Below are positions 18,030-26,995 of a stretch of DNA of 64,000 bases, one piece after another. The stretch's first letter is position 1, and every line of letters starts with the position of its first letter. Both the position numbers and the translations under genes were made by a program. Where the stretch lies: NCBI RefSeq assembly GCF_000245335.1, contig NZ_JH600279.1, positions 558,001 to 622,000 of the forward strand, read 5' to 3'. This stretch comes from Bacillus mojavensis RO-H-1 = KCTC 3706. Lineage in GTDB: Bacteria > Bacillota > Bacilli > Bacillales > Bacillaceae. The notes under the pieces are model-generated. The model had not been told where the DNA came from, ran no database searches, and was given only the letters and a program-made list of their open reading frames with translations.

Positions 18030-18413
18030 TCAGCCTCTGTTTTTATCTTTCGTTTTCATTTTTCCCTCAGCTAAAAACAGCTTATGTTTTTTCCCTCTAA
18101 AGAAATATGTATTTTTTAAAAACCGGAAAAACAATTTAGATGTCAGCCAATGCTGCGTATTCATACAGACATAAGAAGAGCCGTCCCATGCAAACCACTG
18201 AAAGCTGAGCTTCTTTTCCGGCAGCGACAGCTGGATTTTGTACTGTTCCATCCCATCGTAAGTTTCGTATAAAAAAATCATCCTCTCTTTCCTATAGAGA
18301 TGAACCTCAAAAATATCTTTACGGCTTAACATATAAACTTCGCTCGTTGGAACCAAAGGCTGATCCGCCCGAGTGCCGTCAATATAAATTTCCTTTAAAT
18401 GAAATCGATTCAT
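18030..18413 (-). CDS. ywpG: Conserved hypothetical protein YwpG
   Basis: This encodes 127 residues beginning MNRFHLKEIYID. The ATG at 18413 has GGAGAGGTG at good spacing, and the resulting length matches 168 YwpG; the frame extends to 18434 without support. The protein is basic, with alternating aromatic and charged residues that suggest a beta-rich fold, and has no membrane segment. Function is unknown to me. It is divergent from ywpF across a ~170-bp promoter region. Confidence 0.85.
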   Translation of the reverse strand: MNRFHLKEIYIDGTRADQPLVPTSEVYMLSRKDIFEVHLYRKERMIFLYETYDGMEQYKIQLSLPEKKLSFQWFAWDGSSYVCMNTQHWLTSKLFFRFLKNTYFFRGKKHKLFLAEGKMKTKDKNRG

Positions 18414-18516
18414 ACACACCTCTCCGTAATCCATAGTCAGTTACAGTATAATGAAAAAATAGAAATTATTAAATGTTGTACCGAACAAAATAAATTGCCC
18501 CCAGCATTACAGCGTT

Positions 18517-18545
18517 TTCACGGAAAAATGAATATGTGTTATAAT
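18517..18545 (+). promoter_or_regulatory. Candidate sigma-A promoter of ywpF
   Basis: TTCACG at 18517-18522, a 17-bp spacer and a perfect TATAAT at 18540-18545 lie 41 bp upstream of the ywpF start. Confidence 0.55.
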
Positions 18546-18586
18546 TCATTTTAAGAATTCTTTGTAAGTAAATGGGGTGAGATAAA

Positions 18587-18997
18587 ATGAAAACCTTTAA
18601 ACTGGTTGATCTGAACGTGGAACGAGTGGACAAGGAAGAAAAATCAATTGAACAGTTTCCCCTTATTGACGGACTGATTATCAATAAAGAAGACGGCGAA
18701 AATCACTGGCTGATTGAAGCGCTTGTTCCAAAGGAGCACATGTCTTTTTTTGACCAGCTTCAAAAAAAGCAAGCTGAGGTCAAAGTATTTGTGACGATTA
18801 CGAAGAAAAGCAACCGCCCCGCCCAGCTGACTGCAGCTGTGAAGAACATTGCTGAACTGGAAGAAAGCATTTCGGTTTTAATTTACGGACAAATGGTGAC
18901 AAGAAAACAGCAAGGCACTGAAACCATTCTGGAATCTCTTGTGAAAGAGGGCTATACAGGAGCGAAGCTGATCGAGGCGTTTAAACAGAAGATATAA
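18587..18997 (+). CDS. ywpF: YwpF family protein
   Basis: This encodes 136 residues of the YwpF-like family, known only from Bacillales. It is soluble and acidic, with a predicted mixed alpha/beta pattern and a C-terminal helical segment (ETILESLVKEGYTGAKLIEAF). ATG 18587 follows GGGGTGAG. No function can be read from sequence. It marks the last conserved-order gene before the accessory block. Confidence 0.88.
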   Translation: MKTFKLVDLNVERVDKEEKSIEQFPLIDGLIINKEDGENHWLIEALVPKEHMSFFDQLQKKQAEVKVFVTITKKSNRPAQLTAAVKNIAELEESISVLIYGQMVTRKQQGTETILESLVKEGYTGAKLIEAFKQKI

Positions 18998-19028
18998 AAG
19001 AGAGTGGAAATCATCCCCTCTCTTATTT
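18995..19028 (+). terminator. Terminator of ywpF
   Basis: AAGAGAG pairs with CTCTCTT and is followed by ATTTTA. The tail is weak, so some readthrough into the beta-lactamase gene is possible. Confidence 0.65.
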
Positions 19029-19050
19029 TACATGTGCTGAGGTGATAGGT

Positions 19051-19854
19051 ATGAGTAAGCGTAAAATTCAAACGGTTTTATTATCACTTATCGGCGCGGC
19101 TGTCCTTCTAACATCGAGTTTGCAAACACCTAGAGAAGCTGATGCTGCCGAGAAGAGGCCCAATCTAAGGAAGATGAATGTCGATGAATTCTTCACCGAT
19201 CACAACGGAACTTTTATTTTACGTGATCTAAAAAACGAAAAAACATTCATCTATGACAATCAACGCGCGAAACAAAGATTTGCGCCGCAATCCACTTTTA
19301 AAGTCCCAAACGCGCTCATTGGATTACAAACAGGCGCCGTTAAAGATGAATATGACATCAAATACTGGGACGGTGTGAAACGTGAGCTCGATATCTGGAA
19401 TCAGGATCACACGCTCGGATCTGCCATGAGATACTCTGTTGTTTGGTATTATCAAGCGATGGCACGAGACATCGGAGAAGATCGAATGAAGGAATGGATT
19501 GATAAAATAGCTTATGGCAATCAAGATATCAGCGGCGGCATTGACCAATTTTGGCTAAGCAGCACGCTTAAGATTTCTCCTCTGGAACAGACTGACTTTA
19601 TGGAAGCCTTATACAAAGAAAAACTGCCATTTGATAAAAGCGTAATGAAAACGGTGAAGCGGATGATGATTCAGGAGGATGAAGATCATTATACCCTTTA
19701 TGGAAAAACCGGTTCAGGTTCAGGCATCGGCTGGTATGCAGGCTTTGTCAAAACTGAAAACGGAGTGTATAGTTTCGTGACGAACATTGATGGTACCGGC
19801 ACAGAAGCGAAAAGCATGACAATGAACATATTAAACAAATATATTCTGTATTAG
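19051..19854 (+). CDS. Class D (OXA-type) beta-lactamase
   Basis: This is a serine beta-lactamase that hydrolyses penicillins through an acyl-enzyme. The 267 residues carry all class D motifs: STFK at 81-84 (nucleophile Ser81, Lys84), SVV at 129-131, YGN at 155-157 and KTG at 219-221. An N-terminal signal peptide of about 35 residues ends near ADA-AE and has no lipobox cysteine, so the enzyme is probably released by signal peptidase I. ATG 19051 is preferred over the GTG at 19042 because GAGGTG lies six bases before it. It differs in location from the 168 class D gene ybxI. It is bracketed by terminators and abuts the convergent sortase gene. Whether it confers resistance cannot be judged. 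Confidence 0.92.
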   Translation: MSKRKIQTVLLSLIGAAVLLTSSLQTPREADAAEKRPNLRKMNVDEFFTDHNGTFILRDLKNEKTFIYDNQRAKQRFAPQSTFKVPNALIGLQTGAVKDEYDIKYWDGVKRELDIWNQDHTLGSAMRYSVVWYYQAMARDIGEDRMKEWIDKIAYGNQDISGGIDQFWLSSTLKISPLEQTDFMEALYKEKLPFDKSVMKTVKRMMIQEDEDHYTLYGKTGSGSGIGWYAGFVKTENGVYSFVTNIDGTGTEAKSMTMNILNKYILY

Positions 19855-19857
19855 CAT

Positions 19858-19891
19858 AAAGCCTGCCTTTTATCACAAGGCAGGCTTTTTC
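19858..19891 (+). terminator. Terminator of the beta-lactamase gene
   Basis: AAAGCCTGCCTT pairs with AAGGCAGGCTTT around a 7-base loop and is followed by a T-tract; the A-rich opposite flank may also serve the convergent sortase gene. Confidence 0.9.
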
Positions 19892-19935
19892 ATTCTCTTA
19901 TAATCAAATGAAAAATAAATGGTCTACACACATTC

Positions 19936-20595
19936 TCACATTCCGCTACTCGATCTGTCATTTGTATGACCGACAATCTCAATCAATTTCCCTTTCACTG
20001 CGAGACGTCCTTCGGTTTCCACAGCTTTGTCGCATGTGATTAATGTGATTTCCTTTTCTTTTGTATCCTGAATCACATCTGCATCTATTTCAGAAATATT
20101 TTTTATTGATGTCACAGAGTACATATAATCGTTTTTGAAATCTGTGATGACAATTTTGGCGCCTTTTTTTATGTTAGCCAGAGGTCCGAATAAAAGGCTC
20201 TTCCGCTTCAGGTGATGGCCTGCCAATGGATAGTTTCCCTCGCCCATTTTCTGATCCGGGCGCATTGTAGCCGCTCCGATCAGCAGGTTTTCATTGGTGG
20301 TTCCTTTTAATATGGGGAGCTCCAGATCCACACTTTCAATGGTGATCCGGCCGATTATGGCCTTCGGATCCCGATCGAAGCCCGCATTTATAGCTTCCTT
20401 TAGCGTGGGCGGCTGAATGGAATTGAAATCAAATTCTGCTTCTTTTTCTTTATTTTCTTGCAGCTGCTTCACAGTCAATTCCGACTCATACTGGTTTTTG
20501 CTAAGGTAGGCGATGAGACTTCCTTTTATGAAAGGAGAAAAGATAAGCAGCAGGCCGGAAAGAATTAACACCGCTATGATTATCTTTTTATACAT
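19936..20595 (-). CDS. Class A-type sortase, full length
   Basis: This is a transpeptidase that cuts LPXTG proteins between Thr and Gly and joins them to peptidoglycan. From ATG 20595 (AAAGGG nine bases upstream) it has 219 residues: a membrane anchor at ~4-30, then the sortase domain with catalytic His127 (LAGHH), Cys188 in TLITC and Arg197 (EGRLAV). An ATG at 20622 is in frame but lacks a ribosome site. It lies just downstream of the LPKTG surface protein, its obvious substrate. In 168 this position holds ywpE, a ~100-residue sortase-like protein without the N-terminal part, so this appears to be the complete form. Confidence 0.9.
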   Translation of the reverse strand: MYKKIIIAVLILSGLLLIFSPFIKGSLIAYLSKNQYESELTVKQLQENKEKEAEFDFNSIQPPTLKEAINAGFDRDPKAIIGRITIESVDLELPILKGTTNENLLIGAATMRPDQKMGEGNYPLAGHHLKRKSLLFGPLANIKKGAKIVITDFKNDYMYSVTSIKNISEIDADVIQDTKEKEITLITCDKAVETEGRLAVKGKLIEIVGHTNDRSSSGM

Positions 20596-20633
20596 ACTGT
20601 ACATCCCTTTCTTTTGCGTCATGCTATGGTTTT

Positions 20634-20670
20634 AAAAAAGCACCTGATCAAATCTTCAATGATCAGGTGC
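20634..20670 (-). terminator. Terminator between the surface protein and sortase genes
   Basis: An 11-base perfect stem (GCACCTGATCA at 20640-20650 with its complement at 20660-20670) is followed on the minus strand by TTTTTT. It would reduce sortase transcription relative to the surface protein. Confidence 0.88.
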
Positions 20671-20678
20671 CATCACAT

Positions 20679-23600
20679 TTAAGCCTTTCTTTGTCTCTTT
20701 CTAGAGACATGAGCCATAGCTCCGCCTGCTAAGAGCAGCAGAATGCCGATCATAACCGGCACCGTACTGTCTGTATCACCGGTTTTTGGAAGGGTATTGT
20801 CTGTTTTGGTATGGCCAGCTGGATCATCGGCTTTTGGATGTGAATTGTCTGTTTTTACATGACCATCTGTGCCATCGGTTTTTGGATGCTGTCCATCTCC
20901 CTTCACATGTTTATCCGGTGTATCATTGCTCGGCGTTGGCGTTTTTAATTTCTGATTAGAAGCAACAATCTCAACAGGTTTTGACTGTCCTTTTTCAATT
21001 GTGAAATCGATTGGTGTTTCATCCAGTTTATAGCCATCGGGCGCCTTTGTTTCGATAAGCTGGTAGCGTCCCGGCGCAAGGCCTTTGATAGTGAAATGTC
21101 CATTTTGATTTGTTTTCCACAATTTGGGTAGATCTTTGCCGTAGCCGTCAGTTTTTACAGGCTTGCCGCTCGCGTCCAATAACTTGAATTCAGCACCCTC
21201 CAAAACGGCTTTTTTATCATCTTGATCCACTTTTGTCAGTTTCACGTCGCCTGGTGTCAGTATGTTCTCTGCGGTGATTTCGACTGGCTTTGTTTCAGTA
21301 TTGGTGATCTTGAACGATATTGGCGTTTTATTCAAACTGTAATTCGCAGGTGCTTTTGTTTCGATAAACTGATATTCTCCCGCTTTGAGACCGTGTACGG
21401 TAATCTGTCCTTTGTCATCAGTGATGAGACCGGATTTCAAAACTTTGCCGTTGGCATCAGTCAGATTGAACTCCGCTCCTTGAAGAACTTTCTCTTTATC
21501 ATGTTGATCTACTTTTGTAAGTACGACACGGTTCTCGATGTTGACAGCTGTTACTTCAACTTGTTCTGGTTGGCCGTCATGTTCAGTCTTAATGGTGAAA
21601 GGCACCGGGCTTTCGGATAGGAGATATCCGTCTGGCGCCTGTTTTTCAACAAATTGATAGCTTCCCGGAGCCAAACCGTCAACCTCAATGTTGCCGCCTT
21701 CTTTTGAGACAAGATCATCCCTTACTGTGTTTCCATTGTTGTCAACGATTTTGAAAATGGCACCGGCTACTCCTTTTTCATCTTGGTCTACTTTCGTTAA
21801 CTGAACGGAGCCTTTATAGTTAATGGCTATCCCGGCATCAGCTGACTTTGGCTTTCCTTCTGCTGATTCGGAGATGGTGAACTCTTTTCTCTCAGTGTTC
21901 AGCACATATCCTTCAGGCGCTTTCGTTTCGACAAAGGCGTAGCGTCCAGGTACGAGACCTGAAGCTGTGATCTTTCCATCTTTATCCGAGGTCAGCTCTT
22001 CTTGAACCGTATTTCCTTTGTCATCGACAATCTTGAAGACGGCCCCTTCAAGTTTCTGCCCTTCAGCATCTTCTTTCACCAGCTGAACGGAGCCTTTATC
22101 GTTAACGGCTATCCCGGCATCAGTTAATTCCGGCTTTCCTTCTGCTGATTCAGAGATGGTAAACTCCTGTTTCTCGGTGTTTAATACATAACCCTCAGGC
22201 GCTTTCGTTTCGACAAAAGCGTAGCGTCCAGGTGCAAGGCCTGAAGCTGTGACCTTTCCATCTTTATCTGAGGTCAACTCTTCTTGAACCGTATTTCCTT
22301 CCTCATCGACAATCTTGAAAACAGCCCCTTCAAGTTTCTGCCCTTTGGCATTTTCCTTCACCAGCTGCACAGAACCTTTATAGTTAACGGCTGCTCCGGC
22401 ATCAGCTGACTCCGGCTTTCCTTCTGCAGATTCGGAGATGGTAAACTCTTGTTTCTCGGTGTTTAATACGTATCCCTTAGGCGCTTTTGTTTCGACAAAG
22501 GCGTAGCGTCCCGGCGCAAGGCCTGAAGCCTCTACTTTTCCGTCTTTATCCGACGTCAGCTCTTCTTGAACCGTATTTCCTTCGTCATCGATAATCTTGA
22601 AGACCGCTCCTTCGAGTTTCTGGCCTGCGGCATCTTCCTTCGTTAAATAGGCCCTTCCTTGATAATTGACCATTTCTCCTAATTCTACGTCAGACACCTG
22701 ATTCTTATCATTCTTTGCGATTGAGAAATGAATCGCTTTTGTATTCACGATAAACCCGGCAGGAGCTTTCGTTTCTGTGAGGCGGTAGTAGCCCGCCGGC
22801 AAACCATTCATTTCGATTTTTCCATTTTTGTCGCTTTTGATATCCGTTTCTATCAAAGTATAGGTGCCGTTGCCCGCTTTTTTCTCCAGCTTGAAAACAG
22901 CACCAGCTAAAGGATTTTTTTGTTCGTCTTTTTTGATAAGCGTCACCTTGTTCTGTTGATTTACGACTTTGTACAGCGCTCCTGTCTTGGATGAGTTGCT
23001 GTCTATCTTAACAGAGACTCCTTTTGCATAAGCATCGCTGATGGTATATCCGTCAGGCGCTTTTACTTCTTTTAATACGTAAGAGCCGTAGCGAATATTT
23101 CCGAATGTAAGCTTACCATCGGTACCTGTTGTGCCGTTGCGCAGGAGCTGCTTGGCGTCTTCAGACCATAACTGAAACTCTGCTCCTCCAAGAGCTTTAT
23201 CGTCCTCTCCTGTCTTTAAAATCGTCAGGCTTCCTTTTTCTCCTGATCCGGAACCGTCGCCGCTTGAAATGGCAACAAAGATCGAGCTGCTGTTTTCCTG
23301 AGTCTGCTCTTTCACATTTGTTCCAGAAATGGACACCTTATTTTTAACATGGCCGTTCGTGCCGGCTATATTAATCAGAGACCGGTATTTGATCACATAG
23401 GCTCGGTCAATTTGCTTATAGCTGCCTATGAATTGCAGGACAAACGATTGTTCACCTGTTGTATTGTCGGTTTTGATTTCTACCGTGTAGTCTTTGTCTT
23501 TTTGAAGCTCGACATCGCCCGCGGTCAGATTTCCGCTGCTGTCTTTGACCACTCCGTTTTCATCATATTTTGCTTGATATACTTTAAAAGACGCTGCATC

Positions 23601-26600
23601 TAGTATTTGATTATCATCTGGCGTGTCAGTAACTTTCACGTCATCCAGCGTTGATTGGCTAGAGTTGACGTTGATATTCCAATCGATGTAGTTTCCATTT
23701 TGTTTGCCGCCTTTGAAAACCAGGTTTCCTCCGTTCACAACCGAAACAGAACCCGTCAACGTGCGGTCTGCATACCCGTCATTATGGTATGTTGCCTTGT
23801 TTGTGTACTGATTCTGGTCAATGACCTTTCCTTTGAGCGATGTCTTAAACTCAATCAGGTATGGCACAGAATCGCTCGTTTTAAGGTGTACTGTCAGAGT
23901 GCGTTCATTTTTTTCTGAAGGCTCTTCGACCTCATACTTGGAAGGATCAAGGACATCTCCTTCTGTGATGGAGCCGTTTTTATTGATCGTATAGCTCTTT
24001 ACCACAACGGAACCCGGCACAAATTGCTGAGGATCTATTATGGCATCTTTTATATAAGAATTTTTTGTCGGTTCGCCATTATAATTGATGCCGACTTTCC
24101 AAGTGATTTCCTTTGAAACTGCGTTATATGAACCGTTTTTGAAACCATTATTTGAAGTCTGATGATTCGGTGTAAAACCGCTTGATACCTTATTTGTGCG
24201 GTCATTGCCGTATTGATCAGTCCATGTTGAATGTGCTGTATTCTTGACGCTTTCGTTAGAATAATCAGCATTGAATGTTGTTGTGTAAGTGATCTTAAAC
24301 TGACTGTCTGTTTTTTTGTAATCCCCGATCAATGCCAAAGTAAAGCCTTTATTGTCGGGTTTTTTTGTCAATGTGTAGTCTTTGTCTTTCTGCAACGTTT
24401 TGTTGTTCGTTGTGTCTTGAATCTTGAACGATTCATCAATCAGAACCAATCCGCCGCTTTCGAATTGGTCATCCAACGTCCAATTGTTCATCTCATATTT
24501 GTTTTTATTAATTGTAATCGTCCAATCAACCGTCTTCTTCTCATAATCAACGTTTGAATACCCTTTAATGAGGTTCTGCTGAATGGCTATTCCAGAAGCT
24601 TCTTTAGAATCCCCTGTTCCGGTCACCACGCTATTGGTGTATGTTGTCGATTTATCAATGATCACTCCGCTGTTGACCTTTGTTTGATATGTGATTTTGT
24701 AAGCGCTGGTAACGGTTTTATTAAATTTGATTTCAAATCCGCTTCCATTATCGATCAGCGTGTAATCCTCGCCTTCCTTTAAAGGCGTGCCCGCTTGCTC
24801 GCTGCCATTCTGTCCAAAGGTAATAGGAATAACCTTCAAGGAATCTTTTACGAGGTGCAAATCGCCAGTTCCAAAAGAATCCTTAATGCTGGCCTTGGAT
24901 TGGTCGATCTGCTTCTCACCATAGTTGTATGAAAGAGCCCAGCTGAATGTTTGAGATTCTCCATCATATCCGGTCGATGATTTCGCGATCATTTTTCCAT
25001 ATTTGGCCGCAACAGTGGCTTCTGCAGAAATTGGTTCCAGATTGTCTCCGCTGAATGCCGCCTTGTTCGTCAGCGATATATTTCCGCCTTCACTCGGCTT
25101 TGCACTATTGTCAATGTCGGTTTCGTACACAAGGCGGTAGGCTGAATCAATTGTCCCATCAAATGTGACATTTCCTTTTGAATCAACGCTGTAGCCGGAA
25201 GAAACTTCATTTCCTTTGCTGACAGAACCATCAATGTTCACATTGAGTTCATATACTTTAACTGAACGGTAGGTTAAACCCTCTGGAAGGCTTTCCGTGA
25301 GTTTGGCATTCTTGACTTGATCCAACTTTTTATTGACATCGACCGTCCATGTTACTTTACCGGGGTTGATGCCTTTATCCAGTGCACCTGATTTATCAAT
25401 GGTTTTACTCACATTTGGTTTAAAATAAACTGTTGTTTCAGGAGTATCAGAATTCACAGGGAATGGAATCTTCTGTGTTGTCGAACCCGTTATTTTTTTC
25501 TCATTGAACTGCGTATTGATAACCAATGTGCCTTTGACATTAGAACTTTCTTTTACCTCGCCGTTAAATGTCATCACCACATGTCCGTTCGTATCAATAG
25601 AAAATGTCCCGTATGTGGTGTCTCCGGCGCTTAACGGCAGGTTCACAATGTCATTATGCATAATAAATTCTTTAGGTAAATCAAATTCATATTTATCGCC
25701 GGCATTGATTGTTTTTCCAAAATCGTCAGGAATGGCCCAATCAATTGAAATTTTGACCGGAGAATTCGTATCGGCACGATTGCCCTTGTCATATGGCTTT
25801 CCGTTTTCGTCCGTCAATGTCACGCCGGTTAAAAGATTTTGCGTGATTTGTTTTTCTTCAGTTTGCAAACTTCTGAAAGCTGATTGACTTGAGGATGACA
25901 CTTTATTTGAATCCTTATCCTTTGAGGAATCACCGCTCTTAGAGTCGGCTGACGGTTGCTGTTCTTCCTCTTTTTGATCCTTGCTGACTGAAGGTGCAGA
26001 TTTGTCATCTGTCTCTTTCTGATCACCATCAGTATCAGAAGGGTCATTTTTTGGCTCTTCCTCCTCGGCATCTGGTGATTCATCTTTCTTAACAGGAATG
26101 ATCACCTGCTGGGTTTTGCCTCCCCCTAGATGAAAAAGGGCTGCTACTGTATGTTCATCGTCTTTGGCATCTGCAGCAAACGCGGCTGACAGTGTAATGG
26201 TTCCCTTGGCATTCGGAGAATCCGCGAATCCAGTTGTTAATTTTACCGTCATGGTGCTGCTGCCCGCCGGCACTTGATAGCTGCCGATGACCTGATCAGC
26301 AGATTTGATTTCACCTTCTGCACCTTTATCAAATGTGAAGTTTTTAGGGATCTCCACATTGATATCCTGTTCACTATCTGTTTCTACATCTTTTTTCAAT
26401 GACCATTCATATGTCAGTGTCACTTCATCCCCCGGCGTTAATGCCGGTTCGTTTCCTTTTGATCCGTCTACAATCTGGTTCTTGCCGTCCTTGACAGTCA
26501 CCGAATCGAAGAATTGGCTGTCACTTGACGTTACATCCACAGCCTGTGCGGTAAGAGTATAGCTGGCGATCTGACTGAAGAAGAAAAAGATGGCAAGGCT

Positions 26601-26660
26601 TATGATCATAACGATCCGCCCGCTTTTTTTCAGCCCTAAGGGAAAACTCCTCGTTCTCAA
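20679..26660 (-). CDS. Giant LPKTG-anchored surface adhesin with SpaA/Cna-B repeats
   Basis: This encodes about 1,993 residues. A TTG at 26660 with GGGAGG nine bases upstream is preferred over the ATG at 26681, which lacks a ribosome site. Order: signal peptide (to about TAQA-VD, ~residue 40); an N-terminal adhesin-like domain to ~200; an Asp/Glu/Ser/Lys-rich linker (~205-285); several collagen-adhesin-like modules (~290-1150), each opening with a W-centred strand such as VTWTVDV, VDWTITI or ITWKVGI; eight SpaA/Cna-B prealbumin-like repeats (~1160-1900) with LTK starts and ETKAP ends typical of isopeptide-bonded domains; a His/Lys/Asp-rich wall-spanning repeat; LPKTG (1957-1961); a membrane helix; and an RKRQRKA tail. 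It would be anchored by the adjacent sortase. I recall no 168 counterpart. Confidence 0.93.
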   Translation of the reverse strand: MRTRSFPLGLKKSGRIVMIISLAIFFFFSQIASYTLTAQAVDVTSSDSQFFDSVTVKDGKNQIVDGSKGNEPALTPGDEVTLTYEWSLKKDVETDSEQDINVEIPKNFTFDKGAEGEIKSADQVIGSYQVPAGSSTMTVKLTTGFADSPNAKGTITLSAAFAADAKDDEHTVAALFHLGGGKTQQVIIPVKKDESPDAEEEEPKNDPSDTDGDQKETDDKSAPSVSKDQKEEEQQPSADSKSGDSSKDKDSNKVSSSSQSAFRSLQTEEKQITQNLLTGVTLTDENGKPYDKGNRADTNSPVKISIDWAIPDDFGKTINAGDKYEFDLPKEFIMHNDIVNLPLSAGDTTYGTFSIDTNGHVVMTFNGEVKESSNVKGTLVINTQFNEKKITGSTTQKIPFPVNSDTPETTVYFKPNVSKTIDKSGALDKGINPGKVTWTVDVNKKLDQVKNAKLTESLPEGLTYRSVKVYELNVNIDGSVSKGNEVSSGYSVDSKGNVTFDGTIDSAYRLVYETDIDNSAKPSEGGNISLTNKAAFSGDNLEPISAEATVAAKYGKMIAKSSTGYDGESQTFSWALSYNYGEKQIDQSKASIKDSFGTGDLHLVKDSLKVIPITFGQNGSEQAGTPLKEGEDYTLIDNGSGFEIKFNKTVTSAYKITYQTKVNSGVIIDKSTTYTNSVVTGTGDSKEASGIAIQQNLIKGYSNVDYEKKTVDWTITINKNKYEMNNWTLDDQFESGGLVLIDESFKIQDTTNNKTLQKDKDYTLTKKPDNKGFTLALIGDYKKTDSQFKITYTTTFNADYSNESVKNTAHSTWTDQYGNDRTNKVSSGFTPNHQTSNNGFKNGSYNAVSKEITWKVGINYNGEPTKNSYIKDAIIDPQQFVPGSVVVKSYTINKNGSITEGDVLDPSKYEVEEPSEKNERTLTVHLKTSDSVPYLIEFKTSLKGKVIDQNQYTNKATYHNDGYADRTLTGSVSVVNGGNLVFKGGKQNGNYIDWNINVNSSQSTLDDVKVTDTPDDNQILDAASFKVYQAKYDENGVVKDSSGNLTAGDVELQKDKDYTVEIKTDNTTGEQSFVLQFIGSYKQIDRAYVIKYRSLINIAGTNGHVKNKVSISGTNVKEQTQENSSSIFVAISSGDGSGSGEKGSLTILKTGEDDKALGGAEFQLWSEDAKQLLRNGTTGTDGKLTFGNIRYGSYVLKEVKAPDGYTISDAYAKGVSVKIDSNSSKTGALYKVVNQQNKVTLIKKDEQKNPLAGAVFKLEKKAGNGTYTLIETDIKSDKNGKIEMNGLPAGYYRLTETKAPAGFIVNTKAIHFSIAKNDKNQVSDVELGEMVNYQGRAYLTKEDAAGQKLEGAVFKIIDDEGNTVQEELTSDKDGKVEASGLAPGRYAFVETKAPKGYVLNTEKQEFTISESAEGKPESADAGAAVNYKGSVQLVKENAKGQKLEGAVFKIVDEEGNTVQEELTSDKDGKVTASGLAPGRYAFVETKAPEGYVLNTEKQEFTISESAEGKPELTDAGIAVNDKGSVQLVKEDAEGQKLEGAVFKIVDDKGNTVQEELTSDKDGKITASGLVPGRYAFVETKAPEGYVLNTERKEFTISESAEGKPKSADAGIAINYKGSVQLTKVDQDEKGVAGAIFKIVDNNGNTVRDDLVSKEGGNIEVDGLAPGSYQFVEKQAPDGYLLSESPVPFTIKTEHDGQPEQVEVTAVNIENRVVLTKVDQHDKEKVLQGAEFNLTDANGKVLKSGLITDDKGQITVHGLKAGEYQFIETKAPANYSLNKTPISFKITNTETKPVEITAENILTPGDVKLTKVDQDDKKAVLEGAEFKLLDASGKPVKTDGYGKDLPKLWKTNQNGHFTIKGLAPGRYQLIETKAPDGYKLDETPIDFTIEKGQSKPVEIVASNQKLKTPTPSNDTPDKHVKGDGQHPKTDGTDGHVKTDNSHPKADDPAGHTKTDNTLPKTGDTDSTVPVMIGILLLLAGGAMAHVSRKRQRKA
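21810..22655. repeat. Tandem 282-bp repeats inside the adhesin gene
   Basis: Three consecutive SpaA-repeat units are highly similar at DNA level. The landmark GAGATGGT occurs at 21871, 22153 and 22435, exactly 282 bp (94 codons) apart. Repeat number is likely to vary between strains. Confidence 0.9.
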
Positions 26661-26801
26661 CTTTTCATTCCTCCCTTTCATATCTATTTTTCACTTGCCG
26701 ATTGATACATGAGACCATAAAACCATGTTCCATCCCCCACAATTAAACTACTAATGCCGAATGAGTTTTAAAACTAAGATTTGCCATCCGAACCAAACTA
26801 C

Positions 26802-26836
26802 ATTGTATGAAATGGAACTATACAATTTCTGTACAA
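26802..26836 (-). promoter_or_regulatory. Candidate SARP-activated promoter of the adhesin
   Basis: On the minus strand TTGTACAG (26836-26829) and TTGTATAG (26825-26818) form a direct repeat with an 11-bp period, one helical turn. A -10-like TACAAT (26807-26802) follows about 10 bp later, with no good -35. SARP regulators are known to bind such direct repeats overlapping a poor -35. The rest of the 26661-26930 gap is AT-rich with no evident gene. Confidence 0.45.
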
Positions 26837-26930
26837 CAAAAAATCATGTATGATTCAAGTGAAATGGATATAATTGGAGATTCGAAGTTTCAGACATATG
26901 GCGAGGGCCTTCCCTTTAGGTGTCATGTAC

Positions 26931-26976
26931 AAAAAAAACCAGTGTGCATCGAAAGGCAATCGACACTCACTGGTTT
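26931..26976 (-). terminator. Terminator of the response-regulator gene
   Basis: On the minus strand AAACCAGTGAGTG pairs imperfectly with CACACTGGTTT, with an inner CGATTGCC/GG-CATCG pairing, followed by eight T residues. It separates the regulator transcript from the adhesin promoter. Confidence 0.85.
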
Positions 26977-26995
26977 GGATAAGTTTTCTGCTTCT

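Noticed and set aside
21810..22655. Regular repeats that could suggest a CRISPR-like array
   Set aside because: The period is 282 bp, the units are in frame and encode SpaA-type domains; there are no short repeats with unique spacers.
21200..26600. Several long plus-strand open frames opposite the adhesin gene
   Set aside because: They are antisense shadows of a long repetitive coding sequence; none has a convincing ribosome site or recognisable protein, and the minus-strand protein has complete domain structure.
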